In this document: positions 16,482-26,600 of the stretch, piece after piece
Numbering within the stretch: position 1 is the stretch's first letter
Layout of the letters: each line of letters begins with the position of its first letter
Source of the DNA: Flavobacterium sp. ACAM 123
GTDB taxonomy: Bacteria > Bacteroidota > Bacteroidia > Flavobacteriales > Flavobacteriaceae
Direction of reading: 5' to 3'
Assembly (NCBI RefSeq): GCF_000264055.1
Contig: NZ_AJXL01000004.1
Location: forward strand, 1 to 64,000
Length of the DNA: 64,000 bases
Notes under the pieces: model-generated
Databases searched by the model: none
What the model saw: the letters and a program-made list of their open reading frames with translations, nothing else
What the model was told of the DNA's origin: nothing
Made by a program: the position numbers and the translations under genes

Positions 16482-19358
16482 ATGAAAAAAACTATACTTT
16501 TAATACTGTTTTTCTTGTCAATTGGAGTTTTTGCACAACAGCAAACAATAACGAGTTCCATCAGTCCAAATCCCTTTGAAGAAACTACTTTAATAACGAT
16601 TACTATAAATGGGAATACTGTAGATGAAGTTGCGTGGGGAATTACGGATCATTCTTTATATCTGTGGGCTTGGTCTTATGATATAAATGATGCAGACAGT
16701 CGCGATTGTCCAACTAACGGCTCATGGACAAATTCTAATGAAGTAAATAAATTCACATACACCGCTGGAGCGGATATTTATAGATTTACTTTCACACCCA
16801 ATGCTTTTTATAGTAGAAATGGATTAGGTAGAATAGGCTATCTTATTAAAGCTAAAGATGGAACAGGAGATAAAAAATCACAGGACAGCTATGCTGAGGT
16901 TGGTGCTTTTCAAGTAACGCTGACTTCTCCTTCGCAAAATAGTTCTACCATTATTGCTTCTGGAGGAAGTTTGAATATTGCGGCAAATAATACCGGTGGA
17001 AATGCCAGTTATAACTTAAAATCAAATGGCAGTAGTATTGATACCAATCCAACAACAGCAAATTATAGTTTTAACCATACCAATATTACTTCCAATCAAA
17101 ATTATGAACTGGAAGTGACACAAGCTGGTACAACGATAGTTAAGAAATTTACCGTGATCGTAAATCCAGGAGCGGTTTCGGCCGCACTGCCATCTGGTTT
17201 ATTAGATGGTATCAATTATAATACTTCAGATGCTACCAAAGCCACTTTAGTAGTCGATGCTCCGCTCAAAGACTTTATATATGTTGCGGGCAGTTTTAAC
17301 GATTGGAAGCCTTCAAATACGTATTCGATGAAAAAAGACCCGATATCCGGGAAATTTTGGTTGGAACTAACAGGTTTGACGTCGGGAGTTAACTATACCT
17401 ATCAATATTGGGTAGGAGAAACAACGCCAATTGCTAATTCTCCTGCATTGGTGAAAACTTCAGATCCCTATTCTACATTGGTTTTATCACCTTATGATGA
17501 TGGCGGTATTCCAGCTGCAAGTTATCCTAATATGCCTGTTTATCCAGTAGGACAAGAAAGAGAAGTGACGGTTTTACAAACTGGACAAACACCTTATGCT
17601 TGGAGTGCGGCCAGCACAAATTTTGTGAAGCCAGAAAAAGATAAACTAGTGGTTTACGAACTATTAGTCAGAGATTTTGATGCCGGTAGAAATTACCAAA
17701 GTATAATTGATAGAATCGATTATTTTAAGAATTTAAAGATCAACGCGATTGAGTTGTTGCCGGTAATGGAATTTGAAGGCAATGAAAGCTGGGGGTATAA
17801 TACGTCTTTTCACATGGCTTTAGACAAGTTTTACGGGAGCTCGAGTAAGCTTAAAGAAATGATTGATGTTTGCCATCAAAACGGCATTGCGGTAATTCTT
17901 GATGTTGCCCTGAATCATGCATTCGGAAGAAACCCGATGGTGAGAATGTGGATGAATGACCCTGATGGTGACGGTTGGGGATCTCCAACAGTTGAAAGCC
18001 CTTATTTTAATACGGTTGCTAAACACAGTTATAACGTAGGAGAAGACTTTAATCACCAATTACCGGGAACACAGAATTATGTGAAACGAGTAATAAAGCA
18101 GTGGATTCAAGAATATAAAATTGATGGTTTCCGTTGGGATTTAACTAAAGGATTTACACAAAACTGTACAGCTTCAGATGAGAGTTGCACTAATTCTTAC
18201 CAACAAGATAGAGTAGATTTATTGAAAAAGTATGCAGATTATTCGTGGAGCTTGGATCCAACGCACTATGTTATTTTTGAACATTTAGGAGGTAATACAG
18301 AGGAACAAGAATGGGCTAATTACAGAATTGCTGAATCTCCAAGTAAGGGAATTATGATGTGGGGTAAAATGACGGATAATTATAACGACTTATCGATGGG
18401 TTATCCTGCAAACATTTCCAGAATGACAAGTGCCAGTCGTGGATTTACAGCTAATAGATTGATGGGGTATGCGGAGAGCCATGATGAAGAACGTTTGATG
18501 TATAAAAACCTACAATACGGTAATAATACAAATCCGGCTCATAATGTAAAAACTTTAGAAGTTGCCTTGTCAAGAATGTCAGCTATTGGAGCCGTTTCTT
18601 TATTGGTTCCAGGACCAAAAATGATATACCATTTTGGAGAATTAGGATGGGATACTTCTATATTTAGTTGTAAGAACGGAACGGTAAATACGCCTAATGA
18701 CGCTACGTCTGGAGATTGTAAGTTAGATACAAAACCACAACCACAATGGGAAAATAATTGGGTAGCTAACAACAGTAGAAGTAAAATTTATACAGATTGG
18801 ACAAAGATGATTAGCTTGAAAACAACGGAGCCCGTTTTTATAGGGACGGCAACAGTAAATAATAGTTCGTCCTTATCGCAAACGATTAAAATAACAAATA
18901 CTGCTCTGGCAAATACACAACTTAAGGATGTTTTAGTACTTGGCAATTTTGATGTAACTGCTAAGGCTATCGCTACTGGTTTTCCATATACTGGTACGTG
19001 GTATAATCTGATGGACAATACCACTATTAATGTAACGGATACTTCGGCACCCATTACTATTGAGGCAGGAGGGTTTAGAGTTTATGGAAACAAAGTGGCT
19101 TCATTAGCAATAGCTAAATATGAAGGCACATCTAGTATTTATTTGTATCCTAATCCAGCTTCTAATTACTTTACTTTAAATACAAATACCACTAAAGTTC
19201 AGGTTTTTTCAATGGCAGGACAATTAGTAAAAAGTTTTGATGCAAGTCATTCTAAAGATGCTCTATTTGCTATTAGCGATTTGAGTAAAGGACTGTACAT
19301 CGTGAAAGCATTAAATGAAAACAATGAAGTTCAAGTGATGAAATTTATAAAAGAATAA
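16482..19358 (+). CDS. Secreted multidomain GH13 amylase with T9SS sorting domain
   Basis: Extracellular starch-degrading enzyme. The 958-residue protein has a Sec signal peptide (1-19, ending VFAQ), two N-terminal beta-sandwich regions (about 20-225), an E-set/CBM48-like module (about 250-320, VAGSFNDWKP) and the GH13 barrel. Catalytic residues are nucleophile Asp553 in GFRWD, acid/base Glu600 in VIFEH, and Asp668 in ESHDEE, with LDVALNH earlier as region I. The last about 73 residues (from YLYPNPASNYF, 885 on) form a type A T9SS C-terminal sorting domain ending VMKFIKE. Secretion to the surface or medium through T9SS is therefore expected. It lies 70 bp after susE, beyond a terminator. Confidence 0.93.
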   Translation: MKKTILLILFFLSIGVFAQQQTITSSISPNPFEETTLITITINGNTVDEVAWGITDHSLYLWAWSYDINDADSRDCPTNGSWTNSNEVNKFTYTAGADIYRFTFTPNAFYSRNGLGRIGYLIKAKDGTGDKKSQDSYAEVGAFQVTLTSPSQNSSTIIASGGSLNIAANNTGGNASYNLKSNGSSIDTNPTTANYSFNHTNITSNQNYELEVTQAGTTIVKKFTVIVNPGAVSAALPSGLLDGINYNTSDATKATLVVDAPLKDFIYVAGSFNDWKPSNTYSMKKDPISGKFWLELTGLTSGVNYTYQYWVGETTPIANSPALVKTSDPYSTLVLSPYDDGGIPAASYPNMPVYPVGQEREVTVLQTGQTPYAWSAASTNFVKPEKDKLVVYELLVRDFDAGRNYQSIIDRIDYFKNLKINAIELLPVMEFEGNESWGYNTSFHMALDKFYGSSSKLKEMIDVCHQNGIAVILDVALNHAFGRNPMVRMWMNDPDGDGWGSPTVESPYFNTVAKHSYNVGEDFNHQLPGTQNYVKRVIKQWIQEYKIDGFRWDLTKGFTQNCTASDESCTNSYQQDRVDLLKKYADYSWSLDPTHYVIFEHLGGNTEEQEWANYRIAESPSKGIMMWGKMTDNYNDLSMGYPANISRMTSASRGFTANRLMGYAESHDEERLMYKNLQYGNNTNPAHNVKTLEVALSRMSAIGAVSLLVPGPKMIYHFGELGWDTSIFSCKNGTVNTPNDATSGDCKLDTKPQPQWENNWVANNSRSKIYTDWTKMISLKTTEPVFIGTATVNNSSSLSQTIKITNTALANTQLKDVLVLGNFDVTAKAIATGFPYTGTWYNLMDNTTINVTDTSAPITIEAGGFRVYGNKVASLAIAKYEGTSSIYLYPNPASNYFTLNTNTTKVQVFSMAGQLVKSFDASHSKDALFAISDLSKGLYIVKALNENNEVQVMKFIKE

Positions 19359-19376
19359 TGTTTGGTTTTATTTCTG

Positions 19377-19410
19377 AAAAAGCTGTCCCTCAAAAGGCAG
19401 CTTTTTTTTT
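19377..19410 (+). terminator. Terminator of the secreted amylase gene
   Basis: Stem AAAAAGCTG / CAGCTTTTT around a 12-nt loop is followed by a long T-run (19402-19410). It starts 18 nt after the stop codon and closes the plus-strand starch arm. Confidence 0.75.
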
Positions 19411-19418
19411 ATACAAAA

Positions 19419-19444
19419 AAACTGCCCCATAAATGAAGCAGTTT
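19419..19444 (-). terminator. Terminator of the acs operon
   Basis: On the minus strand, stem AAACTGC / GCAGTTT (outer arms 19438-19444 and 19419-19425) is followed by seven T. It lies 26 nt past the acs stop, back to back with the terminator of the convergent amylase gene. Confidence 0.7.
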
Positions 19445-19470
19445 CTCAATTGATTAAACTCAATAATAAA

Positions 19471-21378
19471 TTAAATTTTCCCGTTCGTTATTTCTCCCAC
19501 AATTTCCGGATTCAATAAAGTAGAGGTGTCTCCAAAATTAGAATAATCACCTTCCGCTATTTTACGCAAGATTCTACGCATAATTTTACCTGAACGTGTT
19601 TTAGGTAAACCAGATACAAATTGAATCTTGTCTAACTTGGCGATAGGCCCAATTTGGTTAGAAACTTGTTGATTAATTTCCTTGATTAAATTTTCTCTGT
19701 CACGATATTCCCCTGTTTCTTTTAAAATGACAAAGCCATATAATGCATTCCCTTTGATGTCATGAGGGAAACCTACAATCGCTGATTCCGCAACTGCTGG
19801 ATGCTCGTTAATGGCATCTTCGATAGGAGCGGTTCCCAGGTTGTGGCCCGATACGATAACAACGTCATCGACACGCCCCGTAATTCTGTAATACCCCACT
19901 TCATCACGTAAAGCGCCGTCACCAGTGAAATACTTTCCTGGAAAGGCAGTAAAATAGGTTTCTTTATAGCGCTGATGATTACCCCAAATGGTTCTGGCAA
20001 TTCCTGGCCAAGGATATTTAATACATAAGCTGCCCACTACTTGATTGCCTTCTATTTCATTTCTTTTTTCATCCATTAATACGGGTTGGATTCCTGGTAA
20101 TGGTAGCGTAGCATAGGTTGGTTTTGTAGGAGTCACAAAAGGAATTGGTGAAATCATAATGCCTCCTGTCTCTGTTTGCCACCAAGTGTCGACTACGGGA
20201 CATCGTTTATCGCCCACATGGTCATTGTACCAATGCCAAGCTTCTTCATTTATAGGCTCTCCTACAGAACCGATAACTTTTAAAGTATCTAATTGATATT
20301 TTTGTACATAATCTAAACTCTCTTTTGCCAAAGCACGAATTGCAGTTGGCGCCGTATAGAATTGTGTTACTTTGTGTTTAACAATAACTTCCCAAAAACG
20401 GCTGTAGTCAGGATAAGAAGGAACTCCTTCAAAAATTACCGTTGTCGCTCCGTTCAATAAAGGACCGTAGAGAATGTAGGAATGTCCAGTAATCCAGCCA
20501 ATATCTGCGGTACACCAGAAAACATCGTTGTCTTCATAATTGAATACATTTTTAAAAGTATAGGCTGTGTATACCATATATCCTGCTGTAGTATGTACCA
20601 TTCCCTTTGGTTTTCCGGTTGAGCCGGAAGTGTAGAGTATAAACAAAGGATCTTCGGCATCCATGATTTCTGCCGTATTATTGTCTGAGGCGGCATCTAA
20701 AAGCGGTTGCAACCATTGGTCACGTCCTTCCTTCATGTTTATGCTGCCGTTGGTTCTTTTTACCACTAATACGTTAGCAACGCAAGGAGTGTTTTCTAAT
20801 GCCTCGTCAATTATTCCTTTCAAGTCAATCGTTTTGTTTCCGCGATAGCCACCATCTGAAGTGATGACCATTTTACAATCACTATCATTTATCCTAGTGG
20901 CCACCGCTGATGCTGAAAATCCGGCGAAAACAACAGAGTGGATAGCTCCAATCCTGGCACAGGCCAAAGTGGCAATCGCCAGTTCAGGAATCATTGGTAA
21001 ATAGATACAAACGCGATCTCCTTTTTCTACTCCTTGGTTCCGTAATACGTTTGCCATTTTACAAACGCGTTGGTGCAATTCAGTATAGGAAATATGCAAT
21101 GCTTCTTCGCTTGGATCGTTCGGTTCAAAAATGATGGCAGTTTTATCTCCTTTTTTAGCAAGGTGCCTGTCAATACAGTTTTTGGTGATGTTTACTTTAG
21201 CATCTACAAACCATTTTATATCGGCTTCCGCCATATTAAAATCAACCACTTTATCCCATTCTTGATACCAAGTGAAATTTTCGGAAGCAATTTTGTCCCA
21301 AAATTTACGTGGTTCACGAACTGATTTTTTATATTCTTTAAAGTATTCTTCTAGATTATTAATTTTATAACGGCTCAT
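19471..21378 (-). CDS. acs: Acetyl-CoA synthetase (AMP-forming)
   Basis: Activates acetate with ATP and CoA to acetyl-CoA. The 635-residue protein has the full ANL-enzyme signature: P-loop YTSGSTGKPKGMVH, the adenine/acyl-pocket motif VDTWWQTETGG, the hinge region YRITGRVDDVVIVSGHN, and the C-terminal PKTRSGKIMRR containing the catalytic lysine that is regulated by acetylation in other bacteria. Length and the N-terminal domain match bacterial Acs. It is the last gene of the acetate operon, starting 16 bp after the PrpE-like gene. Confidence 0.95.
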   Translation of the reverse strand: MSRYKINNLEEYFKEYKKSVREPRKFWDKIASENFTWYQEWDKVVDFNMAEADIKWFVDAKVNITKNCIDRHLAKKGDKTAIIFEPNDPSEEALHISYTELHQRVCKMANVLRNQGVEKGDRVCIYLPMIPELAIATLACARIGAIHSVVFAGFSASAVATRINDSDCKMVITSDGGYRGNKTIDLKGIIDEALENTPCVANVLVVKRTNGSINMKEGRDQWLQPLLDAASDNNTAEIMDAEDPLFILYTSGSTGKPKGMVHTTAGYMVYTAYTFKNVFNYEDNDVFWCTADIGWITGHSYILYGPLLNGATTVIFEGVPSYPDYSRFWEVIVKHKVTQFYTAPTAIRALAKESLDYVQKYQLDTLKVIGSVGEPINEEAWHWYNDHVGDKRCPVVDTWWQTETGGIMISPIPFVTPTKPTYATLPLPGIQPVLMDEKRNEIEGNQVVGSLCIKYPWPGIARTIWGNHQRYKETYFTAFPGKYFTGDGALRDEVGYYRITGRVDDVVIVSGHNLGTAPIEDAINEHPAVAESAIVGFPHDIKGNALYGFVILKETGEYRDRENLIKEINQQVSNQIGPIAKLDKIQFVSGLPKTRSGKIMRRILRKIAEGDYSNFGDTSTLLNPEIVGEITNGKI

Positions 21379-21394
21379 AGTTTGTTGGGTGTAT

Positions 21395-23311
21395 TTAGTT
21401 GTTTAGCGTATTTTTTTTGTTAAAAGCACCGATTTCATATTTTATTAAAACGGCTTCGATTTCTTCAATAATGGTTTCATCATCTATTGTCGATGGGATT
21501 TGAAACTGTTCCCCATCTGCGATACTTCGCATGAGCTTTCGTAAAATTTTACCGGAACGGGTTTTTGGTAACCGATTTACGATAACTACATTTCTTAAGG
21601 AAGCGACAGCACCTATTTGCTGTCGTACAACCTGGGTAATTTCATGTTCTAATTGAAAATGTTCTATTTCGTCGTTTAGTTTAGTAACTACTAGAGCAAG
21701 AGGTATTTGTCCTCTCAGGGCATCGTTTATTCCAATAACAGCACATTCTGCTACTGACGGATGTGAAGCAACTATTTCTTCCATTTCAGCCGTTGAAAGC
21801 CGATGTCCTGCAACATTGATAACATCATCGACTCTTCCGGTGATATAAATATAATCCTCCTCGTCTTTATACCCTCCGTCACCTGAAAAGTAATAGCCGG
21901 GATATTGTTCTAAGTAGCCCGCCTTAAACCGGGGATTATCTTTCCATAAATCGAGCAGTGTTCCTGGAGGCAGTGGGAGTTTTATCACCACATACCCTTG
22001 TTGATTTGCTTGTACTTCATTCCCTTCTTCATCAAATATTTTAATGTCATAACCACAAACGGCCTTACCCACAGAACCGGGTTTTATGGGTAAAGCTTCC
22101 ACTCCTAACATGTTCGCTATCATCGGCCATCCTGATTCAGTTTGCCACCAGTGGTCAATTGCCGGAATGGGAATATGTTGGTTATACCACGCTAAAGTAG
22201 CAAGATCACACCGTTCTCCGGCTAAAAACTGCGTTTTCAAAGAACTCAGATCATATTTTTTTATGAAATCTCCATTTGGATCTTCTTTTCTAATGGCGCG
22301 AATAGCGGTTGGCGCCGTAAACATTGCGTTTACTTTGTGTTCGTCAATAATTCTCCAAAAGGTACTGGCGTCGGGAGTTTTTATAGGTTTCCCTTCAAAA
22401 ATGACAGTACTGTTTCTATTGATCAAAGGACCATAAACGATAAAGCTGTGGCCTACTACCCAGCCCATATCCGATGCTGCCCAAAAAACATCCCCTTCTT
22501 GTATGTTGTATATTTTTTGCATCGAAAATTTTAGGGCAACACCGCTGCCACCAGTGTCACGAACCACTCCTTTTGGTTTTCCGGTTGTTCCTGAAGTATA
22601 TAAAATATATAGGGGATGAGTAGCGCTAAGAGGTACGCAAGGGGTTTCTTCAGAGCCGTAGACTATAGCATTATAATCTACATCGTATTTTTTAAATGGA
22701 ATTCTGGCTCCTAATTTTCTGTTAAATACAATGACTTTTTTGGGTCTGTGGGTGGCCAGGGCAATAGCCTCATCTACTAACGGTTTGTAAGTGATTAATT
22801 TGTCCACTTCTATGCCGGAGGAGGCAGTTATAATCAGGCGAGGTTTACAGTCGTCTATTCTGATTGCTAATTCATGTGGCGCAAAACCTCCAAACACTAC
22901 CGAATGGGTGACGCCAATTCTAGCACAAGCTAGCATTGTAAAGGCTGCTTGTGGAATCATTGGCATGTAAATTATTGCGATGTCCCCTTTTTTTAATCCT
23001 AAGGATTGCATCCCTCCAGCGAGTTTTGCCACTTCAGTTTTTGCCTCTAAAAAAGTGTATTTTGTGATGGTTTGTGTCACTGGTGAATCATAGATAAATG
23101 CCACTTGATCACCGTAGCCGTCCTCAATGTGTTTGTCTAATGCGAGATAGCATAAATTTAATTCACCGTCCTTGTACCATAAAGGATAGCCGTTCTCATC
23201 TTCTGATAAGGTAATTTCAGGTTTGTTGTACCATTGGATTGCATTTGCTTGTTCTTTCCAGAATTCTACCGGATTAGTGATACTTTTTGAGTAATATTCG
23301 TTGTAATTCAT
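21395..23311 (-). CDS. PrpE-like propionyl-/acyl-CoA synthetase
   Basis: AMP-forming acyl-CoA synthetase, most likely for propionate or another short acid. The 638-residue protein has YTSGTTGKPKGVVRDTGG, the motif DHWWQTESGWP and the C-terminal PKTRSGKILRK lysine motif. The pocket motif differs from Acs (TWWQTETGG) and is close to that of PrpE proteins, which end in GWP. It lies 17 bp after the receiver gene and 16 bp before acs, so an acetate- and a propionate-type enzyme appear to be made together. Substrate preference is inferred from the motif. Confidence 0.82.
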   Translation of the reverse strand: MNYNEYYSKSITNPVEFWKEQANAIQWYNKPEITLSEDENGYPLWYKDGELNLCYLALDKHIEDGYGDQVAFIYDSPVTQTITKYTFLEAKTEVAKLAGGMQSLGLKKGDIAIIYMPMIPQAAFTMLACARIGVTHSVVFGGFAPHELAIRIDDCKPRLIITASSGIEVDKLITYKPLVDEAIALATHRPKKVIVFNRKLGARIPFKKYDVDYNAIVYGSEETPCVPLSATHPLYILYTSGTTGKPKGVVRDTGGSGVALKFSMQKIYNIQEGDVFWAASDMGWVVGHSFIVYGPLINRNSTVIFEGKPIKTPDASTFWRIIDEHKVNAMFTAPTAIRAIRKEDPNGDFIKKYDLSSLKTQFLAGERCDLATLAWYNQHIPIPAIDHWWQTESGWPMIANMLGVEALPIKPGSVGKAVCGYDIKIFDEEGNEVQANQQGYVVIKLPLPPGTLLDLWKDNPRFKAGYLEQYPGYYFSGDGGYKDEEDYIYITGRVDDVINVAGHRLSTAEMEEIVASHPSVAECAVIGINDALRGQIPLALVVTKLNDEIEHFQLEHEITQVVRQQIGAVASLRNVVIVNRLPKTRSGKILRKLMRSIADGEQFQIPSTIDDETIIEEIEAVLIKYEIGAFNKKNTLNN

Positions 23312-23328
23312 GATATGGCTATTCTAAA

Positions 23329-23691
23329 TTATTGAATTAATTGCTGCACTTGTTCTACTAATTTTTTTAATGAAAAGGGCTTTGTCACATAGAGATTTGC
23401 TCCTAACGAAAGTCCTTTTTCAATGTCCTTCTCCTTATTCTTTGCCGATAAGAAAATAACTTTGCAATGTTGTAATCGCTCGTCACTTTTTATTTTTTCC
23501 AATGTGGCAAATCCGTCAACCATGGGCATCATTACATCAAGGATGATAACGTCTGGAAGTTGTTTTTCTAGAATGTCTAATGCTTCTTGTCCGTCACGTG
23601 CGATAAAAACCTCGAAATTATTTTTCTTGAATGTATACTCGAGTGACATAACAATATTGGGTTCATCATCTACAATTAAAATTTTCTTCAT
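23329..23691 (-). CDS. Stand-alone CheY-like response regulator
   Basis: Single-domain receiver, 120 residues, with no DNA-binding or output domain. The phosphorylation site is Asp52 in ILDVMMP. The acidic pair Asp8-Asp9, the switch Ser (FLSAK) and the conserved Lys (VTKPF) are all present. It starts 5 bp after the symporter-kinase gene, so it is very likely that kinase's partner. With no output domain it must act through another protein, perhaps a relay or a DNA-binding protein elsewhere. Confidence 0.9.
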   Translation of the reverse strand: MKKILIVDDEPNIVMSLEYTFKKNNFEVFIARDGQEALDILEKQLPDVIILDVMMPMVDGFATLEKIKSDERLQHCKVIFLSAKNKEKDIEKGLSLGANLYVTKPFSLKKLVEQVQQLIQ

Positions 23692-23696
23692 GGCTA

Positions 23697-26402
23697 TTAT
23701 TTCTCAGTTGTATTGTAATTGGGTAATGTGAAAATAAATGTCGCACCATTTCCGAGTGTACTTTCGACCCAAATATTCCCTTTATGATGTTCTATGATTT
23801 GTTTGCAAATGGCAAGCCCTAAGCCGCTTCCCACAGGTTTTTTTACATTTTGATTTCGAGATTGATAAAACTTATCAAATATGGGTTCAAACTCTTCTCC
23901 TTTTATTCCTTTACCGTTGTTGTGAATGCGGACTGCTATATCTTTGTCATTCTCAGATATCGTAATCGAGATTTCCCCATCGGTTTCAGAGCAAAACTTT
24001 ATGGCATTTGATAATAAGTTGTGAACTACCTGAACGATCCTTTCTTCGTCATAAAATGCCTTTATTTCATGGGGAGTCTCATCGAATACTACCCTAATTT
24101 TTTGATTCTTTATTAATTGGCTAACGGAATCAATCGTGTTTTCTATGGTCTTCGATATGTCGTTTTTTGATAGGTAAATCTTATGTTTACCTGTTTCAAA
24201 TTTTTCTAAATCCAGAATTTTATTAATCAGTCGATTCAGTCGATCTGATTCGGATATAATACTTTTTAGAAATTGTTTTCTTACCTCATTTGGGATTTCG
24301 TCATCGTCGTCATGAAGTATTTCGGTTGCCGCACGTATCGCCGTAATAGGTGTTCGGAGTTCATGCGTAACGGTGTCTAGAAATTCATCTTTTTGGAGGT
24401 CTTTTTTAATAAGCTCCTGATTGGCATGTTTTAACTGTTCTGATATCTTCTTTAACTCTTTTGAAGTATCGGTCAGCTTTTTGTTGATAATAATATTTTC
24501 TTGCGACTCTTCTAGGATTTGCAATACTTCGGGAAGGCTAATTTTGTCTTCTTGAATTACACTTGAAATTAAAATTTTGGCGGAAGCCGTACCAATATGA
24601 CCCGTCAATAAATTCTCGGCAAACTTTATAAATCGGGCATCGGCAGTGTTGATGTTTTTGTCGATATTGTATTTTAGATTAAAAATTTTTAAAGCCCGTT
24701 TTGTCCTATCCTCGCCAAGGAAGCGTTGTAACACTTTTTGAATATCAGCGATGTAGGCGGTTCCTTTCCATACAAAAGCATTCTCATGATTGGTAATGTA
24801 TTTATCAATATCCACAAACATTTCAGCATAGTTGCGCTCTCTATAATTCCCTTTGAAACTCACTGAAACTGCGAGATAACTCATCGTGTTAAACAGTATA
24901 CTCCAGAAAAAGGCATGCTGGATAGGCTCTAAATAATCTAGTCCAAAAAGCTGGAAAGGTTTTAACAGCTCAAGTGCCCAGGGTCCTTCTTGAAGGAATG
25001 TGCTGGAAGTGGATGTGATTCCTATAGCATAAGGGAGTAACAGGGTATAAAAACAGATAAAAAAACCAAGAATAATTCCCGTCACAGCACCTTTTTTAGA
25101 GCCTCTTTTCCAGAATAAAGCACCAAAAAAAGAAGGGGCTAATTGCGCAATAACGACAAAGGAGACCAATCCTATGGAAACTAAAGAGTAATCTAAAGCG
25201 AAAAAACGGTAGATGAAGTAGGCTGTAATTATTAATGAAAAAATAGCGATTTTTCTACTATTTAAAATGCGTTTATTGTTTTTTTCTTGAGATGTGTTTT
25301 CTAATGAACCTACAAATCCATAGGGAATCAATAAGTTGTTACTGAGCATGGTGGATAAGGAAATGGTCGAAATAATAATCATGGAAATTGCCGCCGAAAA
25401 CCCACCAAGAAAGACGATCACGGTCAAAGTGTTATTGTTGAAAAATTGTGGAATTAATAAAGAATAGGTATCGGCATTTAATCCTTGTCCGTCAAAAAGG
25501 ATATTGCCTCCCCAAGCAATTGGGAAAACGAAAATATTAAAAAGTAGTAAATACAAGGGGAAAAGCCATAGTGCTGTTCTAATGTGTTTTTCGTTATTAT
25601 TTTCAACAATAGCAGTGTGAAATTGTCTAGGTAAAATAAAAATAGCAAACATGGATAAAACGCAAAGAAAAAACCAATTCATTCCCTCCGTTAGTCCCCC
25701 AATAGTATTTTTTTTATCAAAGTTATCAAGTAGTGCTGCTTTCGCATAGATATCGTCAAAACCATCAAACACGAAGTAGGTTACATAAATACCAATGATT
25801 AAAAAGAAGACTAATTTTAGAATAGACTCCATCGCGACTGCAGTGACAATGCCGCGCCTTTTTTCAGAAGCATCTACATATTTTGTCCCGTAATAGGAGG
25901 CAAACAAAGCGAGTGCGATACATACATAAGTGGTGGTGTCACTAAAAATATTGGAACTCGATTGTGTATTGGTGACAATATTAAAGGTGTCTGAAATGGA
26001 TTTAAGTTGTAAGGCAATATAGGGTAAAACTCCAAAAATACAGATTAAAGTTACCAGTGCTCCTAGAAATCGGCTATTGCCATAGCGCAAAGAAATAAAA
26101 TCAGCAATACTGGATATTTTATTAACTCTTGAAATTCGGACAATTCTCTTAAGGATAATCATCCACGTAGGTATGATGATGATCGGGCCCACATAGATTG
26201 GTAGGTAACCTAAACCGGATTGTGCAGCAACACCAATGCTCCCGTAATAAGTCCAAGCGGTGCAATATACTGCTAAGGAAAAAGAATAGATATACGGATT
26301 AGTTGTCCATTTAGAATTATTTCTTTTTTCTGCCCAATGTGCTATGTAAAAAGGAATCGATACATACAGAGCCAAAATCAATAAAAGACCGATACTACTC
26401 AT
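23697..26402 (-). CDS. Sodium:solute symporter-histidine kinase fusion (CbrA-like sensor)
   Basis: Membrane sensor kinase of 901 residues. The first about 530 residues are a sodium:solute symporter domain with about 13 membrane segments. Next comes a region with WKGTAYIADIQKVLQRFLG that looks like the STAC linker of CbrA-type sensors, then a coiled coil (about 620-665). The kinase core has H-box THELRTP with phosphoacceptor His680, N-box NLLSNAIKF, and G-boxes with NNGKGI and GSGLGLAICK. There is no fused receiver; that role falls to the gene 5 bp downstream. The input is inferred to be an organic acid such as acetate because of the acs/actP neighbours. Its start overlaps the preceding small gene by 8 bp. 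Confidence 0.9.
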   Translation of the reverse strand: MSSIGLLLILALYVSIPFYIAHWAEKRNNSKWTTNPYIYSFSLAVYCTAWTYYGSIGVAAQSGLGYLPIYVGPIIIIPTWMIILKRIVRISRVNKISSIADFISLRYGNSRFLGALVTLICIFGVLPYIALQLKSISDTFNIVTNTQSSSNIFSDTTTYVCIALALFASYYGTKYVDASEKRRGIVTAVAMESILKLVFFLIIGIYVTYFVFDGFDDIYAKAALLDNFDKKNTIGGLTEGMNWFFLCVLSMFAIFILPRQFHTAIVENNNEKHIRTALWLFPLYLLLFNIFVFPIAWGGNILFDGQGLNADTYSLLIPQFFNNNTLTVIVFLGGFSAAISMIIISTISLSTMLSNNLLIPYGFVGSLENTSQEKNNKRILNSRKIAIFSLIITAYFIYRFFALDYSLVSIGLVSFVVIAQLAPSFFGALFWKRGSKKGAVTGIILGFFICFYTLLLPYAIGITSTSSTFLQEGPWALELLKPFQLFGLDYLEPIQHAFFWSILFNTMSYLAVSVSFKGNYRERNYAEMFVDIDKYITNHENAFVWKGTAYIADIQKVLQRFLGEDRTKRALKIFNLKYNIDKNINTADARFIKFAENLLTGHIGTASAKILISSVIQEDKISLPEVLQILEESQENIIINKKLTDTSKELKKISEQLKHANQELIKKDLQKDEFLDTVTHELRTPITAIRAATEILHDDDDEIPNEVRKQFLKSIISESDRLNRLINKILDLEKFETGKHKIYLSKNDISKTIENTIDSVSQLIKNQKIRVVFDETPHEIKAFYDEERIVQVVHNLLSNAIKFCSETDGEISITISENDKDIAVRIHNNGKGIKGEEFEPIFDKFYQSRNQNVKKPVGSGLGLAICKQIIEHHKGNIWVESTLGNGATFIFTLPNYNTTEK

Positions 26403-26589
26403 AATATTTTTTTATGATTAGGAAAGAGATCGCTATGGAGAACAACCATGCCGAAAAGATATAGACGTAGATAATTGGAAAGCCAAAAAAAGATTTTGAA
26501 TTGTCAAATAGCAGCAATAGCGGTATATTCAGCGCTAATAATAAAAGCATTGAGAGGATAACCAACTTTTGTTCGTGTCTTTTTTTCAT
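26395..26589 (-). CDS. Small membrane protein of the symporter-kinase unit
   Basis: A 64-residue protein with two membrane segments (about 9-28 and 37-58) and charged ends (MKKRHEQK, KKYYE). Small two-helix proteins, including DUF3311-like ones, often precede sodium:solute symporter genes, and its sequence fits that picture. It overlaps the symporter-kinase start by 8 bp, so translation is coupled. It might be an accessory subunit of the symporter domain, but the exact family is not certain. Confidence 0.7.
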   Translation of the reverse strand: MKKRHEQKLVILSMLLLLALNIPLLLLFDNSKSFFGFPIIYVYIFSAWLFSIAISFLIIKKYYE

Positions 26590-26600
26590 GGTGTTAAATA

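Noticed and set aside
21395-23311. A second copy of acetyl-CoA synthetase
   Set aside because: The pocket motif (DHWWQTESGWP) is PrpE-like and the N-terminus differs from Acs, so a paralogue with another substrate is more likely than a duplicate.
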